Program-made: the position numbers and the translations under genes | Source: CAJXJP01 sp963926055 | Lineage (GTDB): Bacteria > Patescibacteriota > Gracilibacteria > BD1-5 > UBA6164 | Direction of reading: 5' to 3' | Length of the DNA stretch: 64,000 bases | Assembly (NCBI GenBank): GCA_963926055.1 | Contig: CAWUVK010000001.1 | Span: 124,001 to 188,000, forward strand | Shown: piece by piece, positions 44,654-54,582 of the stretch | Layout of the letters: each line of letters opens with the position of its first letter | How positions within the stretch are numbered: the stretch's first letter is position 1 | The notes under the pieces: model-generated | Seen by the model: only the letters and a program-made list of their open reading frames with translations | Told to the model about the DNA's origin: nothing | Databases searched by the model: none

Positions 44654-45709
44654 ATGTATATTCCTAATAATCAAGAAATTGATACTCGAAGTAAAGAATT
44701 ACTGACGCTTAATGATTATAACTCTATAAATACTATTTATGGTTATTTTCAAATTGTTTACAAGTATATCCATGGTATTAATATATATAATCAATCAAAT
44801 ATAAAGGCCATAAATTCAAAAGTTCGTTTTGTATATAATCATTTTTTTTCAAACGATACAGATATTGATTATCAATCAATGATTCAATCACTTAAAACAC
44901 TAGAAAAACAAACTTACGATGAAATTTCTCATGAAGTTGTAAAAAAAATACTTGGCTGAAGAAATAAAGATATAGTCTGTTACAGACAAATAAAATCAAT
45001 CGCAAACGAAATAAATAAAACAAAATTAAAGTTTAGAAAAATTATAAACAGAGATTCAACTATACAAGAAGCATTTAAAATTTATATAGAAAATAATTGA
45101 GAAATAAATACTCAAGTTCTTCAGGAAGTTACTAAAAATGAATTTCAAAATAATACAAAACAAAGACAAGAACAAAGACAACTAGAAAATATTATTCAAA
45201 ATAAACCAGTAGAAGTTACACCTAAAAAAGAAGATAAAAAAAATAAAGGTATTATTGAAGAGAGTAATAATATTAAATCTTCTGAATTATTGAAACATCA
45301 AAAAATATTAAGAAGAATAGAAAATAAAATAAAAATTCTAGAATTCAATATTTGAAATCAATTATGAATTAAATTATATAATGATTTCATTATACAATTT
45401 AATTGACTCATTAAAATTTCTCTAAATTGATGAGAAAATGTATTTATTGATTGAAAAAAAGTAGAGGATTCAAGATATAAAACTTTATGACATGCTTCCA
45501 CAAATATACAAGCAGCAATTGTTTTTATACAACAATTTTTACATGAAAATAAACCAGATAATGTTAATACTAAATGATTAAGATATTTTTCTTATAATAC
45601 AGGTCAGGATAATGAAAAATATTTAACAAATAATGATATAACTGAAGATATAGCAGAACTATTTATAAAAAAAATTGAATTAGTAAGACATCTAGATAAA
45701 AATACTTAA
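44654..45709 (+). CDS. hypothetical protein (351 aa)
   Basis: 351 residues, cytoplasmic, basic. The N-terminal half is helical (residues 1-150). A Lys/Gln/Glu-rich linker follows (about 155-205), then a C-terminal domain beginning LLKHQKILRRIENKIKILEFNIGNQLGIKLYNDFIIQFNGLIKISLNGGENVF and containing GHASTNIQAAIVFIQQFL. No family was recognised. First of three consecutive unknown genes (44654-46676), each separated by terminators or gaps, so perhaps not one operon. Confidence 0.55.
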
Positions 45710-45743
45710 AAATATTTACAAAAATATATTTTTAAGTATTTTT
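45698..45743 (+). terminator. intrinsic terminator
   Basis: A long AT-only stem around AAATACTTAAAAATAT / ATATTTTTAAGTATTT overlapping the stop codon of the 351-residue gene. Confidence 0.7.
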
Positions 45744-45777
45744 AAATTAATTATCAAAAATAAGTGAGTGACATAAT

Positions 45778-46089
45778 ATGTTATTGATCGACTCTAATAT
45801 AGTAGTACATCCAAGTGTTTTAAAAAAAATAATTGCAACCTACATTAATCAAGAGACTATTCCATTAAATAATATTTATACAATAGATAGTTTTAAGAAT
45901 AATAGTATACCGAATTATTTTCAAAAAAAATTCTTAACGAACAAAAAACAAACACGAAACAAAGTAGAAATAAGGGAGAATCTAGCACTCATTGAGCAAT
46001 TATTACCATCTGGTTGGAAGTTAAATAGAGACTTCGGATTCATATGTGAAATAGTTCCTGTAGATAATTACACAGCTTTTGATGTTTAA
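45778..46089 (+). CDS. hypothetical protein (103 aa)
   Basis: 103 residues, basic centre (FQKKFLTNKKQTRNKVEIRE), ending NRDFGFICEIVPVDNYTAFDV. No signal or membrane helix, no TGA codon, no recognised family. The following segment (46090-46181) is AT-rich leader of the next gene. Confidence 0.5.
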   Translation: MLLIDSNIVVHPSVLKKIIATYINQETIPLNNIYTIDSFKNNSIPNYFQKKFLTNKKQTRNKVEIRENLALIEQLLPSGWKLNRDFGFICEIVPVDNYTAFDV

Positions 46090-46181
46090 TCAAAAGCTTT
46101 TTTTTTGAAAAAAGTTCAAAAATTTAATGTCCATTTAATATCCTATTAGTATAATAATTTAAATATTACTAATAAATTACT

Positions 46182-46676
46182 ATGGGTGCATTAGATTTAC
46201 AGGATAATATATATACTCCAGCTCTAAAAATTTCTGATACTTTATATGAAAAAGTATTACACTTTATGCTTAATGATCTCTATTTAAATAAAAATTCTAA
46301 AAGAGATGCCCATTATTATAAATGATTATCTCTAAGAGTTACTAGATATTGTAAACAGCGTAATATCTCTCACGAAGCATTTTTTGAAAGATCAAACAAT
46401 GAAGTAAAACTTTGAAGCTTAAATTTTGTACAATATATAACAAAACTAGAAATTGATACAATATTAGAAGCTAGAAATATTTCTAATAATACAAATAATA
46501 AGCTTAGAAATGCAGCTCAAAAACTAATAGAAAGAAATTATACAATTAAAGACTTGGATGACGCTATAGAAATAGTAAAAAAAATTACTAGAAATATCAA
46601 AGAGAGCAGAATAAAAGTTTTATGATATCAATTATGGAATTATTACGTAACCCTATGATGACAAAAAAATTATTAA
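46182..46676 (+). CDS. hypothetical helical protein (164 aa)
   Basis: 164 residues, basic and predicted all-helical (LYEKVLHFMLNDLYLNKNSKRDAHYYKGLSLRVTRYCKQRNIS..., NNKLRNAAQKLIERNYTIKDLDDAIEIVKKITRN). No signal or membrane segment. Nothing identifies a family; a nucleic-acid-binding role is possible from charge but not shown. Ends at a terminator just before the tRNA gene. Confidence 0.5.
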
Positions 46677-46713
46677 AAAAACAATAAAACTTGCTATTTT
46701 ATTGTTTTTTTTT
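46675..46713 (+). terminator. intrinsic terminator
   Basis: AAAAAACAATAAAA / TTTTATTGTTTTTT stem with a 7-nt loop and T run. Confidence 0.8.
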
Positions 46714-46732
46714 ATTATTTACTCACATTTAT

Positions 46733-46809
46733 AAGGACCTAGCTTAATTAGAAGAGTGTTCGGATTCCGACCCCGAAAGGCCTAGGTGCAATTCCTGGGG
46801 TCCTTGCCA
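46733..46809 (+). tRNA. tRNA-Arg (anticodon CCG, probable)
   Basis: A 77-nt cloverleaf with the CCA end encoded (46807-46809). The acceptor AAGGACC pairs perfectly with GGTCCTT, discriminator G. The D stem is GCTT/GAGT and the T stem CTAGG/CCTGG around loop TGCAATT. The best anticodon fold is stem TCGGA/CCCGA (last pair A-C mismatch) with loop TTCCGAC, giving CCG (reads CGG, Arg). A 9-nt-loop alternative with stem TTCGG/CCGAA exists, so the identity is provisional. Not the UCA tRNA-Gly that the code would need. Confidence 0.75.
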
Positions 46810-46823
46810 AAATAAAATGAAAT

Positions 46824-46869
46824 AAAAACAAAAAACTACTAAAATAATATTTAGTAGTTTTTTGTTTTT
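46824..46869 (+). terminator. terminator of the tRNA gene
   Basis: A 20-bp inverted repeat with CTACTAAA / TTTAGTAG at its core, followed by T, 15 nt after the CCA. Confidence 0.85.
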
Positions 46870-46877
46870 ATTAAGAA

Positions 46878-46905
46878 TTGACATAATATATTAATCTACT
46901 ATAAC
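46878..46905 (+). promoter_or_regulatory. promoter of the Cys-rich protein gene
   Basis: TTGACA at 46878-46883 and TATAAC at 46900-46905, 16-nt spacer. An AAGGGG ribosome-binding site lies 10 nt before the ATG at 46947. Confidence 0.7.
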
Positions 46906-46946
46906 TCAAACACTTTAAAATAGACATACAAAAAAGGGGTATAAAT

Positions 46947-47315
46947 ATGTCTGAAGTAGAAAAATGTAAGTGTAGTTTTTGTTTAGGCTCTTTCGATAAA
47001 AAATTAATGATTGGTGATATATGTAATAATTGTCACTCATCTACTAAAATTTGTTGTGAATGTAGAGATAGATTTGAGAAAGATGAAATCAATTCTAACG
47101 GAACATGCGATGATTGTGATGAAAGAGAACTTTGTGAAGGTGATTGTGGTGAAAAATTTAATAAAGATGAATTACATAAAGGAAAATGTGATACTTGTCA
47201 TGAGCTAGATCCAACACCTACATCTGAAGAATGTGATCATTGTGATAGGCCTGCTGTGAGAAACATAGTTGGCACTAACTTATGTGAAGGTTGTTTAGAA
47301 AATTATCATCATTAA
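46947..47315 (+). CDS. small Cys-rich multi-zinc-ribbon protein
   Basis: 122 residues with about 20 cysteines and several histidines in repeated CxxC pairs (CKCSFC, CNNC, CCEC, CDDC, CEGDC, CDTC, CDHC, CEGC). This is consistent with four zinc ribbons or similar metal knuckles. It has no basic region, membrane helix or signal, and no TGA codon. Strong promoter, consensus ribosome-binding site and own terminator suggest good expression. Possible roles include metal storage or protein-protein bridging; none can be shown. Confidence 0.75.
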   Translation: MSEVEKCKCSFCLGSFDKKLMIGDICNNCHSSTKICCECRDRFEKDEINSNGTCDDCDERELCEGDCGEKFNKDELHKGKCDTCHELDPTPTSEECDHCDRPAVRNIVGTNLCEGCLENYHH

Positions 47316-47329
47316 TAAAACTTACTATT

Positions 47330-47358
47330 AAAAAAAGAGCCATGGGCTCTTTTTTTTT
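47330..47358. terminator. bidirectional terminator
   Basis: AAAAAAGAGCC / GGGCTCTTTTTT hairpin between the converging Cys-rich gene and the helicase; the helicase stop is at 47357-47359. Confidence 0.85.
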
Positions 47359-48592
47359 AACGTTTTTTTCTTCTTGGTTTTTTAGAAACATAACTTTCTG
47401 TAACTTCGAAGTTTCAGAGACTTCTTTTAGTAGAAAGTTTTAGATTTATATAATCTTTATTTGTATTTTCTGGGATTTTTGTATTTATTAATTCTTCAAT
47501 ACTCGACATTTTTTCTTTTTGTGCAGGTACATAAAAACTCAAAGCTAATCAATTTTTACCAGCACGAGCCGTTCTTCCGATTCTATGAACGAATGTTTCA
47601 TTTTCTTGAGGTAAATCGTAGTTTATAACACATGTTACATCTTTTACATCAATCCCACGAGATAAAATATCTGTTGCCACCAAAACTTGAATTTCTCAGT
47701 TCTTTAAGTTTTTAATAGCTCTTTGTCTTGCATTTTGACTTCTATTTCTGTGAATATGATCACATGAAATATTTTCTCTTTGTAATATTTCCAGTACTTC
47801 TTCGGTTCTATCTTTTGTTTTTACAAAAATTATCACTGAATCAAAAGCATTATTTTGAAGAGTATAAATAAGTAATTGAGGTTTTAATTCATCTTCTACG
47901 CAAAATATTTCTTGAGAAATAGTATCAACGGTACTAGAATTTGTATGAACTTCTACTTTTACTGGATTAGAAAGTATTTTTCCTGCAAGAGTTTCTATTT
48001 TTTCAGGCATTGTTGCTGAGAAGAATAGATTTTGTTTTCTATTTGGAATATAATCAAGTATTTTATATACATCATCTATAAAACCCATATTTAGCATTTT
48101 ATCAGCTTCATCGAGAGTGAAAATTTCCACATCAGATAAGTCTACTATTTTTTGTTCAACTAGGTCTAAGAGTCTTCCAGGAGTTGCTATAAGCATATCT
48201 ATTCACTTATTAATAACTTTTTCTTGATGAAATTGATTTACTCCTCAGTAAATAACTGTATGTTTAATATTTGTATTTGTACAAAATGTTTTTGACTCTT
48301 CTCAGATTTGAATAGCTAATTCACGAGTTGGAGCTAAAATAAGAGATATTATTTTTCTATCAATTTTTCATTCTGTATATCAAGTATCAGCGCGTTTATT
48401 ATAGAGATTTTGCAAAATAGGTAGGATGAAAGCAAGTGTTTTACCACTTCAAGTTTGTGCAAGACCTAAAACATCTTTTTTTTCTAAAATTGCAGGAATA
48501 ATTCATTGTTGAATCTCCGTTGGTTCTATAAATTCTTTTCTTACAAGGGCTTTTTGAATAGGTCAAATTAAATCTAAATCAGTAAATTTCAT
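47357..48592 (-). CDS. DEAD-box RNA helicase (RhlE-like)
   Basis: 411 residues. In order: Q motif (FIEPTEIQQ), Walker A AQTGSGKT (first Gly = TGA), APTRELA, TPGRLLD, the DEAD box in FTLDEADKML, SAT, and the helicase-C motifs VATDILSRGIDV and VHRIGRTARAG. A short basic tail (KKPRRKKR) suits RNA binding. It unwinds short RNA duplexes in ribosome assembly or mRNA decay. Standalone, convergent with the Cys-rich gene. Confidence 0.95.
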
Positions 48593-48735
48593 AAATGTAG
48601 TATTAAAATAAATTTCATAGATAGTACGCAATAAAACGAAAATATCAATTATTAATACTTCAAGACTATACAATCTAGTTTTTATTAATATAATCAAAAA
48701 AATATAAATTTTTATATACTAAATAAAAATCAAAA

Positions 48736-49548
48736 ATGATAAGAGAATATGAATCAAATTTTTACAATGAACCAATAATAGTTGAAAATATAGATGATGA
48801 AGTTTGTGTTTCTATACTGGATAATCTAGAAAGGGAATCAGTCTATGGTTGGTATGATTTGAAAAATAAAAACACACCTCTAAATTATATAAATAAATGA
48901 ATTTTATGAGGTTTAATGCAAGAAAGCATTAATAAAGTTTTAATTTTATGATCAGGATGAGGAACATATATAAAATATATAGAAGATAATTTCATATATG
49001 CAGAAATAACTGCTGTTGATGTGGACCCTGCGATGATTGAAATAGCAAAAAAAGAATTAAAAATAGAAACAAAAAATATTTTTACTGATGACGTCTTAAA
49101 ATTCACAAAAAAATTAATTAAAAAATGAGAAAAATTTGATCTCATATTATTTGATATTTATGGTTCAACAGGAGAAATTCCTAAACATATAATTGTAGAT
49201 GATTTATTTTCAGATTTATGAAAATTACTTTATTCATCATGAGTATTTTCTATAAATTATGCTAATTTTTATTTAAAATCTCACGATATAATTGATCAAG
49301 AAAGAAAAAAGAAATATATTCTCATCCATAGAAAATTAGTTGATACTTTTTGAGAGTATTTTATTTCATTTTTAGAAAATAAAATAGATTGAGAAAATAT
49401 TTCGGTAAGTTATAATCTCAACAAAGAATATACAAAGCAAGATATATTAAAAGAATATAACAGAAAAGTAGAATTTGAAGATATAAATCCAGATGAAAAC
49501 TTAATTAAAAACTTAATTCTAGACGAAAAAAAAGTTTTTTTAAGATAA
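48736..49548 (+). CDS. SAM-dependent methyltransferase / spermidine synthase-like protein
   Basis: 270 residues. A Rossmann core has KVLILGSGGGTYIKYIEDN (glycines partly TGA), AVDVDPAMIEIAKKELK, NIFTDDVLKF and KFDLILFDIYGSTGEIPKHI. Those motifs match the spermidine-synthase-like methyltransferase superfamily. The full polyamine-pocket signature is not evident, so substrate is open. Standalone with a strong terminator after it. Confidence 0.75.
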
Positions 49549-49565
49549 TTTAATTATTAATAATT

Positions 49566-49611
49566 AAAAACAAAAAAAATAATATTTTTAAAATATTATT
49601 TTTTTGTTTTT
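49566..49611. terminator. bidirectional terminator
   Basis: A long inverted repeat AAAAACAAAAAAAATAATATTTT / AAAATATTATTTTTTTGTTTTT (interrupted by one base) between the converging methyltransferase gene and ruvC. Confidence 0.8.
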
Positions 49612-50104
49612 ATAATAATCATCTATTATTTATGAAATTTGCGTTAAGTAATCCCATATAAGCAAGTCATATAGCATCAGCAGCATCGTCAGGTTTTGGT
49701 ATTGTATCCATTTTAAATAACATTTTTATTGCATTTTGTAGTTGGAGTTTATTACAGTTTCCATGTCATGTGATGGCTTTTTTTACCTGAAGGGGAGTAT
49801 ATTCCACAATTTTTATGTCAGCTTTTATACATTCATACATTATCACTCCTCGAGCATGAGAAACATCAATTCAAGTTTTAACATTTGTTTGGAAAAATAA
49901 TTTTTCAATTGAAACTATATCGGGCTTATATGTTTGAATAATTTGCTTCATATCCATTCATATTTCTAATAATTTTACACTTAACTCCATTTTTGGAGTA
50001 GTAGAAAAAACACCATAGTCGACAATGTGATTATTCATTCAATCTTTGTCTATTATCGCGAAACCAATAGTAGTAGTTCAAGGATCTATTCACAAAATTC
50101 TCAT
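49610..50104 (-). CDS. ruvC: Holliday junction endonuclease RuvC
   Basis: 164 residues. The catalytic acidic residues are present: D7 (RILGIDPGTT), E67 (VSIEKLFFQTN), D140 and D143 (KPDDAADAIGLA). The family segments HARGV and EYTPLQVKKAITGHGN(C)NK are also present, with the glycine of ITGHGN TGA-encoded. It resolves recombination junctions as a dimer. ruvA/ruvB are not nearby. Only 164 residues, the usual minimal length. Confidence 0.95.
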
Positions 50105-50222
50105 AATTTTATTTTTTTATTATTAATATTTTGACAAAGTACATTTTTTGTAGTTTAATATATAAGTACACGAAATCAAGAAGAGATTTAAAACAGTGCA
50201 ATTACGAAATAATAAAATAAAA

Positions 50223-50372
50223 ATGCAAAAACTAAACTTTACAATCGAACCAAATATATTAGAAGCTATTTCTAATTCTACAAAAATTTCAAATTCTGAA
50301 AAAATTGAACTATTAAGAATAGTAGGATATATGACTAATTCTGAAAAAAAAGAACTTGTTAGTCTCGTTTAA
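50223..50372 (+). CDS. small hypothetical ORF (49 aa)
   Basis: 49 residues, helical (FTIEPNILEAISNSTKISNSEKIELLRIVGYMTNSEKKELVSLV), followed at once by a terminator, which supports a transcribed short gene. No family was recognised and no TGA codon. It could be a leader or a regulatory peptide; evidence is thin. Confidence 0.35.
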   Translation: MQKLNFTIEPNILEAISNSTKISNSEKIELLRIVGYMTNSEKKELVSLV

Positions 50373-50400
50373 AAACTGTGTTTATACAGTTTTTATTTTT
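50371..50400. terminator. terminator hairpin
   Basis: AAAAACTGT / ACAGTTTTT stem with a 6-nt loop and T run, between the 49-residue ORF and the converging pseudopilin gene, whose stop codon (50393-50395) it overlaps. Confidence 0.7.
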
Positions 50401-50803
50401 GGAAAAATTCTACTATAATATCTTTATTTACTCAATCTGATATTTTTAGATCCCAAACAATAGAATCTCAATTATAAGATTTCTTTTCTGCTAAAAGTTG
50501 ATAGTCTAAATTATTTAATTCTACAAAGGTATTTGAATTTCATATACTACATTTGTTTTTATGAACTCATAAATCAATATATATTTGATTTCACTCAGAT
50601 TGTAATTGCGAAATACCAATAGACTCTAAACACTCACTCATTGGTTGCAGTAAAAAATGACTGTTTTTTATATTTTGAGAAGTAGACATTATTTTATTAT
50701 TTTCTCAAATAAGTTTAAATACTCAAAAAACAGCAATTGTTAAAATACTTGTTGCTACAATAATCTCAATTAAAGTAAACGCTTTTTTAGAAATATTTTT
50801 CAT
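50393..50803 (-). CDS. type IV pseudopilin-like protein
   Basis: 136 residues. Class III prepilin signal: basic leader MKNISKKA, cleavage before FTLIEIIVATSILTIAVF with Glu at +5, then a hydrophobic helix. As in the LamG prepilin, Ala precedes the cleavage-site Phe. The rest is a small globular domain with two cysteines that could form a disulphide. PilT is encoded 2.4 kb away. Probably a minor pilin or a subunit of a type II/IV-like fibre. Confidence 0.8.
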
Positions 50804-50841
50804 ATTTTTTTATAAAAATATATTTTATTTAATTGTATAAA

Positions 50842-50877
50842 AAAAAATCATTATTACTAGTTTAATAATGATTTTTT
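50842..50877. terminator. bidirectional terminator
   Basis: A 15-bp stem AAAAAATCATTATTA / TAATAATGATTTTTT with a 6-nt loop; the stop codon of the 513-residue minus-strand gene is in the right arm. Confidence 0.75.
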
Positions 50878-52403
50878 GCTAATAATTTTCATTCTCAGTA
50901 AAAATAATTATTTTTTACTTTTGTAAAAACTTCTTTAGTGGCTTTATCAGGATTTGTATGATGTAAAACCTTATAAATTTTTCACAAAGCCCATGTGTTT
51001 CATTCTTTCAATATTAATTTCATAAATTCATCCACTCAATTACCATTTATCTTTTTTCAATTTTCAATAATATCATTCAAAAATAATAATGTTTGTGATT
51101 CTGATGATAGATTTCTTGGATCAACATTTGTAGGTTTATTTAAATCAATATTTCAAAAAAGATTGTTAAATTCTCGAGTATCTAAATTTCTTTTTGTTCT
51201 TTTCACTGCAGTTTGAAAAGATGAACCTAACCGGTTTCATTTTTCATCATTCTTTCAATTATCAGTTAAAAATTGATAATATCATTTTGCACTACTCGCT
51301 CATGCTACATTTGCAATATTTCTACCCGAAGACTCAATATGCAAAAATGTTATTATAAAGGTGTGGATATTTGCTAAAATTTCACTATCTGAAATTACAT
51401 TTTCTTCTAATTTTAAAGTATTTCTAGCATATTCTAAACCTAAATCTCTAATTTTTTCAGGAAGAGGATAGTTTTCTAAATATTCTAATAAATTAAAATT
51501 TTTATCTTGTTCTAAATATTTTAACAGTAACCCGGTAGAAATATCATTATTTTCATGAAATATAAAAATGTCATCTTGAGTTAAAATATTTTGAGATATA
51601 TAGTAATTAATCAAATTTAACTGAGTGAATCAATTAATATTTATAGATAAGTTTTCAGAAATAATATTTATATCTTCATTATTAGTTTTTCAAGAAATAG
51701 AAGCAATAATTGATTGTTCTAATTTAGTTTTATCTAATAATAATTCATAATATTTTATTTTTTCTTCAAAATTATATACATATTTTCATTCTGATAAATT
51801 AAATGCGGCTTGTTTTGGTAGTAATTTGTTTTCAAAATGTACTTTTACAAATCGATCTAATATTTTACTAAATTCTTCTTGAGAAATATCCAATAAATTA
51901 TCTTGTGTTACAGAAATATCTACAGAATTGTTTAATAAAAACAGAGTTAAAGTATCTAAAAATAATTTATTATCTTCGCTTAATGAAGTTATTCAATCAA
52001 GCATTCATCTTATTCATCATTGAATATCCATGTTGTCTGAAATATAATTTTTCGTCTGTTCAAATTTTTTATTTTCTAATATTCAATCTATCTCGAGTAA
52101 TTTAGTATCTGGAATCTCGGAATTTTCTAATTGTACAAACAGCGATAATAATTTATTCTTATTTCTACTCGTTAACTCATCTATTTTTTCATCATATACA
52201 TCTGATAAATCTTGTAATTCTTTATGATATTCTAATTGTTTAGAAATTATATTTGATTCATAATCTTCTAATTCTCAATCACTTTTATGTAATTTATCTA
52301 GAGTTTCATTTAAATACACAAAAGAAGCGTCGGAAATTTCCGATATTTTCTTAGTTTCATTAATTTCTAAATCAAGATCTTGATATGATTTTTCTCAAAA
52401 CAT
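50862..52403 (-). CDS. large helical protein with putative SLT-type lysozyme-like motif
   Basis: 513 residues, no classical signal peptide. An N-terminal coiled-coil region (about 5-75) and long helical region are followed at about residue 360 by IESSGRNIANVAGASSAKGYYQFLTDNG. This closely resembles the E-SSG...SAxGxxQF core of soluble lytic transglycosylases (catalytic Glu in IESSG). The N-terminal two thirds are unrecognised. If secreted, it would cleave glycan strands; the export route is not evident. Convergent with neither neighbour's operon. Confidence 0.6.
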
Positions 52404-52485
52404 AATCGAATATAAAAAATAATTTTTAATATTATAACATATAAGTACAATAAAAGTAAAGTTTAGATATATATTATGATATTTT

Positions 52486-53091
52486 ATGAAAAAACCGGAA
52501 GTAATTACAAAATATCAGAGACTCAAAGATTACACACTATGGTATTATTTCAGATATTATCCATCAATTTGAAAGATGAAATTTAAGTTAATGCAAAAAA
52601 CACTTAAAAATGAAGAAATGATTGAACAACTATTTCAAGATATATGACATTTATTTGATGATAAACCAGTAATAGAATCGAAAATCCAAAGTTATTTATT
52701 TAGAAATAAAAATAAAAACTATATCATCTCTCAATTAATTTCGAAACAATTCAAAAGGGAAGAAGTATTAACTCTATTAGAGAAATTTACAACTGAGTGA
52801 AAAAGTGTCTTATCAGAGGAATTTATTTATAAAAAAATATTGCAGTTAAAAAATAAAAATAAATCAAAAAATTACATTAAAAATAAATTAATTGAACAAC
52901 CTGAAGATAAACAAAAGGTGGAAAATATACTTTCAGAAATATATTCCGATCAATGAGAAGAAAATGAAATATCTGCTGAAATAGATAAATTAAAGTATAA
53001 AAATTTAGAACAACCCAAATTAATACAGAAATTATTGCAAAAATGATTTCAATATTGAGATATTATAAAAAATATTAATAATATGAATTAA
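52486..53091 (+). CDS. RecX-like regulatory protein (tentative)
   Basis: 201 residues, basic, made of repeated three-helix units (KPVIESKIQSYLFRNKNKNYIISQLISKQFKREEVLTLL; FIYKKILQLKNKNKSKNYIKNKLIEQPEDKQKVENIL). Their spacing resembles RecX repeats, which bind RecA filaments. The usual RecX start (YALRxLxxRxRTxxEL) is only weakly present. No TGA-free frame exists, so it shows only under the alternative code. Upstream of pilT with a promoter between them. Confidence 0.4.
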
Positions 53092-53094
53092 TAT

Positions 53095-53123
53095 TTGTCA
53101 AATCTTATTTTTTCCTATATAAT
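53095..53123 (+). promoter_or_regulatory. promoter of pilT
   Basis: TTGTCA at 53095-53100 and consensus TATAAT at 53118-53123, optimal 17-nt spacer. Confidence 0.7.
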
Positions 53124-53153
53124 ACTTATAAATACTTTATAAATAGATATATT

Positions 53154-54146
53154 ATGATTATTCCTAAGATCTTAAAATTAGCACTAGAAGAAAAAGCATC
53201 TGATGTATTATTATCATCATGAGCTCAACCATGCCTAAAAATTAACTGAGAAGTTAAATATCTCGTAGATTATTTAGCTTTTAGTTCGAGTGATTTACAT
53301 GAAGAATTAATGAAGCTTCTTTCTGAATCTCAAAAAAATCAATTTAAAACTCATTTAGAATTAGATTTATCAGTAGAATTAAAAGATCATGCTCGTTTTA
53401 GAGTAAATATTTTTAAAGAGAAAAAAGGTATTTGAGCAGTATTTAGACCAATTAAAACACAACTACCGACTTTCGCAGAACTGCATTTACCTGAAAAATT
53501 AAAAGAATTCACTAAAAAGAAAAATGGTCTTGTCTTAGTTACCGGTGCAGTTTGATCATGAAAATCAACTACAATGTCGAGTTTAATAAATATGATTAAT
53601 GAAAACTCAGCAAAGCATATTATTACAGTTGAAGACCCTATAGAATTTGTGTTTGAAAATAAAAATTCGCTCGTAGAACAAAGGGAAGTCTGAGTACATA
53701 CAAATAGCTTTGAAAATGGTTTAAAATATGCATTAAGACAAGCATCTGACGTAATTATGATTGGTGAAATGAGGGATTTAGAAACATTTAGGTTGGCTTT
53801 AAGAGCAGCAGAAACAGGGAATTTAGTATTTGCTACACTTCATACTTCTTGAGCAGCGAGAACAATAGCGCGTATCATTGATATGTTTCCATGAGATGAA
53901 AGAGATCAAATCAGAAGTCAATTATCTGATTCTTTAATTGGAGTCATCTGGCAAGACTTACTTAAAACAAAAGATGGAAAATCAAGAGTTTTAGCTTCAG
54001 AATTATTAGTAAATAACACGGGGATTTCTAACATGATTAGAAAAGATTTAAATCATTTGATTCAATGAGCAATGGAAACATGAGCAAATGACGGAATGAT
54101 AACAATGGATAAATGTTTACAAAAATTAAAAGAAGAAGATTTAATT
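53154..54146 (+). CDS. pilT: type IV pilus retraction ATPase PilT
   Basis: 330 residues. Walker A is TGAVGSGKST (both loop glycines TGA-encoded), Walker B-like DVIMIGEMRDLET, the Asp box (VEDPIEFVF), and the His box TLHTSGAARTIARIIDMFP. It lacks a long N-terminal domain and is PilT-sized, fitting retraction rather than PilB extension ATPase. With the two prepilin-like proteins here it implies a functional type IV pilus or competence system. Monocistronic. Confidence 0.92.
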
Positions 54147-54165
54147 TAATTAACTAAATCTTCTA

Positions 54166-54204
54166 AACAAAAAACACTTAACATAATAATATATTGAGTG
54201 TTTT
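54166..54204 (+). terminator. terminator of pilT
   Basis: AAAAAACACTTA / TTGAGTGTTTTTT stem (one G-U) with T run. Confidence 0.7.
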
Positions 54205-54441
54205 TTTAATCTATTTTTAAATTTTAGTAATATTTAATTATAATTTAAAAAATATATTATTAATCATTAAATAAAAACTAAACAAAAAAAATAAATAATG
54301 AATTATTATAATTAAATTAATTTAAAATTTATACATATATTTTAAATTAATTTTTTAGCTAAAAAAATTAAAAAATACGTATACAAATGTAAAAGTGCTA
54401 AAAAACGTATGATATAGTAATCATTAAATTACTTATCCTAT
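54205..54441. other. gene-free AT-rich stretch with an AT-only hairpin
   Basis: About 240 nt with no credible ORF. It contains a 15-bp perfect AT-only inverted repeat (54314-54328 with 54339-54353) followed by T, possibly a back-up terminator. I see no tRNA, repeat array or further promoter here. Confidence 0.55.
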
Positions 54442-54480
54442 TACTTAACATAAGTTACATTATGTTAAGTAGTGTAACTT
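54442..54480 (+). promoter_or_regulatory. two overlapping, mutually exclusive hairpins before the MBL gene
   Basis: The first hairpin pairs TACTTAACATAA (54442-54453) with TTATGTTAAGTA (54460-54471). The second pairs AAGTTACA (54452-54459) with TGTAACTT (54473-54480), using the first one's loop. A TATAAT at 54486-54491 follows. The first palindrome could be a repressor operator over the -35 region, or the pair could be an RNA switch if transcribed from farther upstream. Confidence 0.5.
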
Positions 54481-54582
54481 TGTTATATAATCTCCTATTT
54501 TTATATATTTTTATAAAAAATTAAACTTTTTATTTTAAGTAAAATCTTTATACTTATGGAAATTTAAAAATAAATTAAAATT

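Noticed and set aside
47011..47208. ORF in second frame of the Cys-rich gene
   Set aside because: The in-frame CxxC repeats and ribosome-binding site support the frame starting at 46947.
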